The notes under the pieces are model-generated. The model ran no database searches, had not been told where the DNA came from, and was given only the letters and a program-made list of their open reading frames with translations. The position numbers and the translations under genes are program-made. From an uncultured Roseateles sp. (GTDB lineage: Bacteria; Pseudomonadota; Gammaproteobacteria; Burkholderiales; Burkholderiaceae), in NCBI GenBank assembly GCA_946480605.1, contig CAMLKW010000121.1:1-13212 (forward strand): DNA of 13,212 nucleotides, in the 5' to 3' direction. Within the stretch, counting starts at the first letter, position 1. Each line of letters opens with the position of its first letter. Shown piece after piece: positions 8,056 to 13,212 of the stretch.

Positions 8056-9792
8056 ATGAGAAAGAACCGCGTCGCATTGGCGGCGGCGGCAGCCCTGCTG
8101 TTGCCCGCTGCACAAGCCTTCGAGATCGAAACCAGCGTGCCCGACCTCAAGGTCCGGCTCGACCTGACCCCCAAGTTGAGCGCCGGCTACCGCGTGAAGG
8201 ATCCGTCCACCGCGCTGAGCCGCCTGGACGTGGCCCGCGACCCTGGCACCGTCAACGAGGACGACGGCAACCACAACTTCCGCAAGGGCCTGATCTCCAA
8301 GCGGTTCGACCTGCTGGCCGAGCTGGATATCTCGACCCCCACCTTCGGCGCACGACTGAGCGGCACGGCCTGGCATGACGGCGCCTACATGGGCCGCAAC
8401 GACTACAACGGCACGCCGCTCTACGCCGCCGGCAACCCGCTGGGCCCGGTCGTCAGCACGGCCAACAACGACTTCGGCCAGGCGCCCAACGAGTTCCTGC
8501 CGGCCACGCGCCGCCAGCACGGCCGCGGCGGCGAGCTGCTGGATGCCTTCGTGTCATTCAAGGGCGAGGTCGCCGGCATGAAGGCCAACCTGCGCGTCGG
8601 CAAGCACACGCTGCAATGGGGCGAGAGCCTGTTCTTCGGCCAGAACGGCATCGCCAACGCACAAGGGCCGGTGGACATCGCGCGCATCACCTCCGTGCCG
8701 GGCTGGCAGTTCAAGGAAGTGCTGCTGCCGGTGGAGCAGGTCTCCGCCACGCTGCGCCTGGCCGACGGTCTGCAGCTGGGTGCGTACTACCAGCTGAAGT
8801 GGCGCAAGAGCAAGCTGCCCGGCGTCGGCAGCTACTTCTCCAACCAGGACTACGTCGGCGGCGGCCGCGTCAACTTCGGCCAGGCGCCCGACGGCTCGCC
8901 CATCGAGCTGCCGACGCTGACCTCGCGCGACAACAAGCCCAAGAACAGCGGCCAGGGCGGCATCCAGCTGCGCTGGAGCCCGCCGGGCGGCGACTACGAG
9001 TTCGGCTTCTACGCCGCGCAGTACCACGACAAGACGCCCAGCGCGCTGGTGTTCGACTTCGCGCAAGGCCATGTGCGCATGGCCTACGCCAGCAACATCC
9101 GCACCTTCGGCGCCAGCGTCACCTCGTCCATCGGCCAGCTCAACTGGGCGCTGGAAGGCTCGGTGCGCCAGAACACGCCGCTGAACGGCGACCCCGCCGT
9201 GCTCGGCGGCCCCAGCCCCATCGCCAGCTGCGACACCGGCAGCAACACGCCCTGCTACGCCATCGGCGACACCGCCCACCTGCAGCTCAACGGCATCTAC
9301 GTGCTGCAGCCCAACGACCTCTGGCAAGGCGGCGCGCTGCTGGGCGAGATCGCCTACAACCACCGGCTCAAGATCAAGCGCGACATCTTCGCCGGCCCCA
9401 ACGGCCAGAACATGGGCGTCGGCGGCCTGGATCCGAACACCACCAAGGGCGCATTCGCCGCCCGCGTGCTGTTCGAGCCGGCCTATTTCCAGGTGCTGAC
9501 CGGGCTGGACATGTCCATTCCCATCGGCTTGGGCTGGAACTTCGGCGGCCGCTCGTCGGCCATCGCCAACTATGCCGGCGGCGTGTCGGACGGCGGCGAC
9601 TGGAGCGTGGGCCTGAAGGGCACCTACCAGAACGCCTGGAACTTCTCGCTGACCTACACCGACTACTTCGGCAAGGCCAAGACCTTCACCGAGACCCTGG
9701 TGCCCGGCAGCGGCGCGCCGCGCCAGCTGAGCTTCGGCCAGACCCTCAAGGACCGCGCCTACGTCGCCTTCAGCGCGTCGCGCACCTTCTGA
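8056..9792 (+). CDS. DUF1302 family outer-membrane protein
   Basis: A 578-residue protein of the DUF1302 family. An N-terminal signal peptide (about 1-21, cleavage after AAQA) is followed by the family signature DDGNHNFRKGLISKRFDLL (69-87) and then a long run of alternating, aromatic-bordered strands (for example LRVGKHTLQWGE, GYRVK, FGFYAAQYHDKT) typical of an outer-membrane beta-barrel. The last residues, AFSASRTF, end in Phe, the usual barrel-assembly signal. AGGAG (8046-8050) precedes the ATG by 5 bases. Members are regularly found beside DUF1329 genes in hydrophobic-substrate catabolic clusters, and a channel or receptor for a hydrophobic compound is a reasonable inference, but no biochemical role can be read from the sequence. 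It lies 36 bases after the SDR gene, so it should be induced with the catabolic enzymes. Confidence 0.9.
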   Translation: MRKNRVALAAAAALLLPAAQAFEIETSVPDLKVRLDLTPKLSAGYRVKDPSTALSRLDVARDPGTVNEDDGNHNFRKGLISKRFDLLAELDISTPTFGARLSGTAWHDGAYMGRNDYNGTPLYAAGNPLGPVVSTANNDFGQAPNEFLPATRRQHGRGGELLDAFVSFKGEVAGMKANLRVGKHTLQWGESLFFGQNGIANAQGPVDIARITSVPGWQFKEVLLPVEQVSATLRLADGLQLGAYYQLKWRKSKLPGVGSYFSNQDYVGGGRVNFGQAPDGSPIELPTLTSRDNKPKNSGQGGIQLRWSPPGGDYEFGFYAAQYHDKTPSALVFDFAQGHVRMAYASNIRTFGASVTSSIGQLNWALEGSVRQNTPLNGDPAVLGGPSPIASCDTGSNTPCYAIGDTAHLQLNGIYVLQPNDLWQGGALLGEIAYNHRLKIKRDIFAGPNGQNMGVGGLDPNTTKGAFAARVLFEPAYFQVLTGLDMSIPIGLGWNFGGRSSAIANYAGGVSDGGDWSVGLKGTYQNAWNFSLTYTDYFGKAKTFTETLVPGSGAPRQLSFGQTLKDRAYVAFSASRTF

Positions 9793-9814
9793 CCCCAGAC
9801 AAGGAATCTCCACC

Positions 9815-11179
9815 ATGAAGCACGCACTGCTCCAACTGAATGCTCTGGCTCTCGCCTGCGCGGCCCTGCTGCCGCTGGGCGCCAGCGCCGCCGTGTCGGC
9901 CGACGAGGCCGCCAGGCTCAAGACCACGCTGACGCCGATGGGCGCCGAGCGCGCCGCCAACAAGGACGGCAGCATCCCCGCCTGGGATGGCGGCCTCACC
10001 AAGGCGCCCGCCGGCTACAAGAACGGCGACCCGCGGCCCGACCCCTACCCGGCCGACAAGCCCGTGCTGCAGATCAGCGCCAAGAACATGGCCCAGCACG
10101 ACGCCAAGCTCAGCGACGGCGTCAAGGCGCTGATGAAGAAGAACGCCGACTTCCGCATCGACATCTACCCCACCCGCCGCAGCGCTGGCGCGCCGCAATA
10201 CGTCTACGACAACACCTTCAAGAATGCCACCCGCGCCAAGATGGTGGACAACGGCCTGGGCGTGGAAGGCGCTTTCGGCGGCATTCCCTTCCCCATCCCC
10301 AAGGACGGCTACGAGGCCATCCTGAACCACCGCCTGGCCTGGACGGGCATCAACACGCAGACGCCGATGCGCGTCTGGGTCATGACGGCCGACGGCAAGC
10401 GCACCATGGCCAGCGGCGGCAACCAGACCTTCCGCCGCCCCTACTACGACCCCGAGGTCAGCCCCGAGAAGTTCGACGGCTACTACGCCCTCGGCAAGTT
10501 CGCCGCCACCGAGCCCGGCTCCAAGGCCGGCGAAGCCATCCTGGCGCACGACGGCATGACCAGCGCCACGCCGCGCGGCCTGTGGCAATACCTGGTGGGC
10601 CAGCGCCGCGTGCGCAAGGCGCCTTCGGTGGGCTACGACACGCCCGACGCGGTCACCTCCGGCATCGGCCTGTTCGACGAAGCCTTCAACCTGTTCGGCC
10701 CTATCGACAAGCACGAGCTGAAGCTGGTCGGCAAGAAGGAGCTGTACATCCCCTACAACAACAACCGCGCGGCGCTGGCCAAGGTGGCCGACCTGGTCAA
10801 GCCCGGCTCGCTGAACCCCGACCTCGTGCGCTGGGAGCTGCACCGCGTGTGGGTGGTGGAGGCCACGCTGGCTGCCGGCAAGCGCCATGTAGCGGCCAAG
10901 CGCCGCTACTACCTCGACGAGGACACCTGGCAGATCATCCTGTTCGACGGCTGGGACGCCAAGGGCGAACTCTGGCGCACCAACTACACGCTGACGCTGA
11001 CCGCGCCGGACATCCCGGCCGTGCTGGGCAACATCTTCTGGGGTGGCTACGACCTGCAGACCGGCGCCTATTACCTGAACATGGCCACCAACGAGTTGCC
11101 GGTCCAGGTCAAGGTGCTGCCCAAGCTGGAGCGTGCCTTCTTCAGCCCCGAGGAACTGGCCAACGAGAGCACGCGATGA
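9815..11179 (+). CDS. DUF1329 family periplasmic/outer-membrane protein
   Basis: A 454-residue exported protein with a signal peptide (about 1-25, LPLGASA then AVSAD) and no lipobox cysteine at the cleavage site. The mature part has the DUF1329 hallmarks DGSIPAWDGGL near the N-terminus, GGIPFPIPKDGYEAILNHRL in the middle, a central KAPSVGYDTPDA region and YYLDEDTWQI toward the end. The family has been linked structurally to LolA/LolB-like lipid-binding folds, so a periplasmic carrier for a hydrophobic molecule is plausible; that is family knowledge and inference, not something the sequence proves. AAGGA (9801-9805) precedes the ATG by 9 bases. Its TGA overlaps the ATG of the next gene (ATGA), indicating translational coupling with the YCF48-like protein. 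It follows DUF1302 by 22 bases, the usual pairing. Confidence 0.9.
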   Translation: MKHALLQLNALALACAALLPLGASAAVSADEAARLKTTLTPMGAERAANKDGSIPAWDGGLTKAPAGYKNGDPRPDPYPADKPVLQISAKNMAQHDAKLSDGVKALMKKNADFRIDIYPTRRSAGAPQYVYDNTFKNATRAKMVDNGLGVEGAFGGIPFPIPKDGYEAILNHRLAWTGINTQTPMRVWVMTADGKRTMASGGNQTFRRPYYDPEVSPEKFDGYYALGKFAATEPGSKAGEAILAHDGMTSATPRGLWQYLVGQRRVRKAPSVGYDTPDAVTSGIGLFDEAFNLFGPIDKHELKLVGKKELYIPYNNNRAALAKVADLVKPGSLNPDLVRWELHRVWVVEATLAAGKRHVAAKRRYYLDEDTWQIILFDGWDAKGELWRTNYTLTLTAPDIPAVLGNIFWGGYDLQTGAYYLNMATNELPVQVKVLPKLERAFFSPEELANESTR

Positions 11180-12216
11180 AGCGCCGCTCTGTGTGCGGCG
11201 CGGCGGCCCTCGGGCTGCTGGCCGGCGCGGGGCGCGCCACCGAGCTGCCGCGCCCGGCGGTGCTCGGCCGCGCGGCCACGCCCACGCCGCTGGCCACCCG
11301 CAGCGCGCTGCTGGCCGCGGCCCGCGCCGGCGAGCGCCTGGTGCTGGCCGGCGAACGCGGCCTGGTCGTCTACAGCGACGACGCCGGCCAGCAGTGGCGC
11401 CAGGCCGAGGTGCCGGCGCAGGTCAGCCTCACGGCGCTGGCCTTTGCCAACGCGCAGCAGGGCTGGGCCTGCGGCCACTTCGGCAGCCTGCTGCAGACGA
11501 GCGATGGCGGCCAGCGCTGGCAGCTGGTGCTCGATGGCCGTCAGCTCGCCGAGCTGGAGCTGGCCGCCGCCGGCGACGACGAGGCCCTGCGAGAGGCCGC
11601 CAAGCGCCGCGTCGCCGAGGGCGCCGACAAACCGCTACTGGACCTCTGCGCCAGCCCGGACGGCCGCCTCTACGCCGTGGGCGCCTACGGGCTGGCCTTC
11701 GTGCGCGACGGCCAGGCCTGGCAGAGCCTGCACACCCGCCTGCCCAACCGCCGCCGCCTGCACCTCTACGCGGTGCGCAGCGACGGGCCGCGCGTCTTCA
11801 TCGCCGGTGAGCAAGGCCTGCTGCTGCGATCGCTGGACGGCGGCGCCCATTTCGACACGCTGGCCTCGCCGTACAAAGGGAGTTTCTTCGGCCTGCTGCT
11901 GAGCCGCGACGGCACGCTGCTGGTCTATGGCCTGCGCGGCAACATCTGGCGCTCCGCCGACCAGGGCGACAGCTGGACCGCCGTCGAGAACGCCGTGCCG
12001 GTGTCCATCAGCGCCGGCCTGCAGCGCCGGGACGGCACGCTGCTGCTGCTGGCCCAGAACGGCGACCTGCTGCTCAGCCGCGACGACGGCCGCAGCTTCA
12101 CGCGCCAGAACGCCCTGCCCCCGCTGCCTTCGGCCAGCCTCGTCGAGGCCGGTGCCGGCCACGTCGTGCTCGCCGGCCTGCGCGGCCTGCAGCGCCAGCC
12201 CCTGAACCCCCTCTGA
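11176..12216 (+). CDS. YCF48/BNR-repeat beta-propeller protein, exported
   Basis: A 346-residue protein beginning in the ATGA overlap with the DUF1329 gene. A short signal peptide (about 1-21, MKRRSVCGAAALGLLAGAG) suggests a periplasmic location. The mature part contains five Asp-box (BNR) repeats of S-x-D-x-G-x-x-W/F type: YSDDAGQQW (66-74), TSDGGQRW (108-115), RSLDGGAHF (218-226), RSADQGDSW (259-267) and SRDDGRSF (301-308). These are typical of YCF48-like beta-propellers, named for a photosystem II assembly factor; here there is no photosynthetic context, and these proteins often accompany RND transporters next to DUF1302/DUF1329 genes. A charged, helical-looking insert (about 121-150) interrupts the propeller between the second and third boxes. 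An assembly or scaffold role for the envelope transport set is the best inference; sialidase activity is unlikely because no catalytic arginines or FRIP motif are evident. Confidence 0.85.
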   Translation: MKRRSVCGAAALGLLAGAGRATELPRPAVLGRAATPTPLATRSALLAAARAGERLVLAGERGLVVYSDDAGQQWRQAEVPAQVSLTALAFANAQQGWACGHFGSLLQTSDGGQRWQLVLDGRQLAELELAAAGDDEALREAAKRRVAEGADKPLLDLCASPDGRLYAVGAYGLAFVRDGQAWQSLHTRLPNRRRLHLYAVRSDGPRVFIAGEQGLLLRSLDGGAHFDTLASPYKGSFFGLLLSRDGTLLVYGLRGNIWRSADQGDSWTAVENAVPVSISAGLQRRDGTLLLLAQNGDLLLSRDDGRSFTRQNALPPLPSASLVEAGAGHVVLAGLRGLQRQPLNPL

Positions 12217-12226
12217 GATTGCGACC

Positions 12227-13212
12227 GTGAGCGTGAGCATTTCCACCGACGACAGCGCCCAGCCCGTCATCGCGCGCCTCGAAGACTTCGACGTGCGCAG
12301 CGGCTCCTGGGCCGAGCGCCTGTTCTTCAACCACCGCCCCTGGGTGCTGGCCCTGTGCCTGCTGCTGACCGCCGTGCTCGGCTGGCAGGCGCTGGCCATC
12401 CAGCTGACCGCCAGCTTCGACAAGACCATCCCCAGCCGCCACCCCTACATCGCCAACTTCCTGGAGCAGCGCAGCCAGCTGGCCGGCGGCGGCAACGCGC
12501 TGCGCATCGCGGTGGCCGCGCGCCAGGGCAGCATCTTCGACAAGGACTACCTGGAGACGCTGCGCCAGCTCAACGACGAGCTGTTCCTGATGCCCGGCGT
12601 CGACCGGCCGTTCATGAAGTCGCTGTGGACCTCCAACACCCGCTGGGTGGCCGTGACGGAGGAAGGCCTGGACGGCGACACCGTCATCACGGACCGTTAT
12701 GACGGCAGCGCCGAGGCCCTGGCCGAGTTGCGCGCCAACATCGAGCGCTCCGGCGAGATCGGCCAGCTGGTGGCGGGCGACTTCAAGAGCAGCATCATCT
12801 ACGTGCCGCTGCTGGAGGCCGACCCGCAGACCGGCCAGGCGCTGGACTACGCGGCGCTGAGCCAGCGCATCGAGGCGCTGCGCAGCACCTACGACAGCGA
12901 CCGCGTGCAGCTGCACGTCGTGGGCTTCGCCAAGGTCATGGGCGACCTCATCGACGGCGTGCGCCAGGTCATGGGCTTCTTCGCGCTGGCGCTGCTGATC
13001 TGCGGCGGCGTGCTCTACGCCTACACGCGCTGCCTGCGCTCCACCTTCATCGTCGTCGCCTGCTCCCTCATCGCCGTGGCCTGGCAGCTCGGCCTGCTGC
13101 GCCTGCTGGGCTATGCGCTGGACCCGTATTCGGTGCTGGTGCCCTTCCTCGTCTTCGCCATCGGCATGAGCCACGGCGCGCAGAAGATGAACGGCATCCT
13201 GCAGGACGTGGG
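12227..13212 (+). CDS. RND/MMPL-family inner-membrane transporter, 5' part
   Basis: The reading frame stays open to the window end (328 residues visible; full members are about 750-850). A cytoplasmic N-terminus leads to transmembrane helix 1 (about 39-59), a large periplasmic domain (60-247) and helices 2-4 (about 248-267, 272-294, 301-316). The segment DPYSVLVPFLVFAIGMSHG then AQKMNG (299-323) is typical of the predicted exporters of the RND superfamily related to MMPL and HpnN transporters, which move lipids or other hydrophobic compounds using the proton gradient. The start is taken as GTG at 12227, 10 bases after the preceding stop; GTG at 12233 is an alternative, and neither has a strong ribosome site, so translation may be coupled to the upstream gene. 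Together with DUF1302, DUF1329 and YCF48 it forms a complete envelope-spanning set. Confidence 0.9.
   Translation, partial: MSVSISTDDSAQPVIARLEDFDVRSGSWAERLFFNHRPWVLALCLLLTAVLGWQALAIQLTASFDKTIPSRHPYIANFLEQRSQLAGGGNALRIAVAARQGSIFDKDYLETLRQLNDELFLMPGVDRPFMKSLWTSNTRWVAVTEEGLDGDTVITDRYDGSAEALAELRANIERSGEIGQLVAGDFKSSIIYVPLLEADPQTGQALDYAALSQRIEALRSTYDSDRVQLHVVGFAKVMGDLIDGVRQVMGFFALALLICGGVLYAYTRCLRSTFIVVACSLIAVAWQLGLLRLLGYALDPYSVLVPFLVFAIGMSHGAQKMNGILQDV

Noticed and set aside
8554..10002. Long minus-strand open frame opposite DUF1302, with similar ones at 9770-10888 and 12098-13174
   Set aside because: All mirror well-supported plus-strand genes and have biased composition without motifs.
11176..12216. 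Asp boxes suggesting a sialidase or glycosidase
   Set aside because: No FRIP motif or catalytic arginine/tyrosine set; five boxes, an export signal and the neighbours fit a YCF48-like structural propeller.

Overview
The window reads as chromosomal DNA of a GC-rich Gram-negative bacterium, most likely a betaproteobacterium of the order Burkholderiales. The reasons are the strong G/C bias at third codon positions, the outer-membrane and periplasmic protein families present, and the pairing of a XylR/DmpR-type sigma-54 activator with aromatic catabolism genes. This placement is inference from gene content only; no rRNA, tRNA, mobile element or CRISPR array is visible.

Left module (1-3405): the 3' part of a medium-chain dehydrogenase/quinone oxidoreductase (+) converges on a leftward pair, a classical short-chain dehydrogenase (2329-1577) followed by an omega-like glutathione S-transferase (1497-820). 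A LysR regulator (2455-3405) is divergent from the pair, with a T-N11-A palindrome (2421-2443) between the two start codons. This looks like a small LysR-controlled redox/detoxification locus. Hairpins sit in the convergent gap (718-750) and in the SDR-GST gap (1517-1555).

Boundary (3406-3583): a non-coding gap between convergent genes holds a 25-bp inverted repeat (24 of 25 positions pair) enclosing a smaller hairpin.

Right module (3584-13212): a 599-residue sigma-54 activator (5383-3584) is divergent from a six-gene rightward operon: benzaldehyde dehydrogenase-like ALDH, coniferyl-alcohol-dehydrogenase-like SDR, DUF1302 outer-membrane protein, DUF1329 periplasmic protein, YCF48/BNR-repeat protein, and an RND/MMPL transporter cut by the window end. 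Gaps between these genes run from a 4-bp overlap to 38 bp. A well-matched -24/-12 promoter (TGGCATG-N4-TTGC, 5575-5589) lies upstream of the ALDH, exactly what the neighbouring activator needs. The sensory domain keeps the Zn ligands and the His/Trp pair of the phenol pocket as I recall them from MopR. The likely logic is that a phenolic compound binds the activator, sigma-54 polymerase fires the operon, two enzymes oxidise an aromatic alcohol through the aldehyde to the acid, and a four-protein envelope set moves the hydrophobic substrate or a related molecule across the cell envelope. The substrate and the transport direction cannot be settled from this window.
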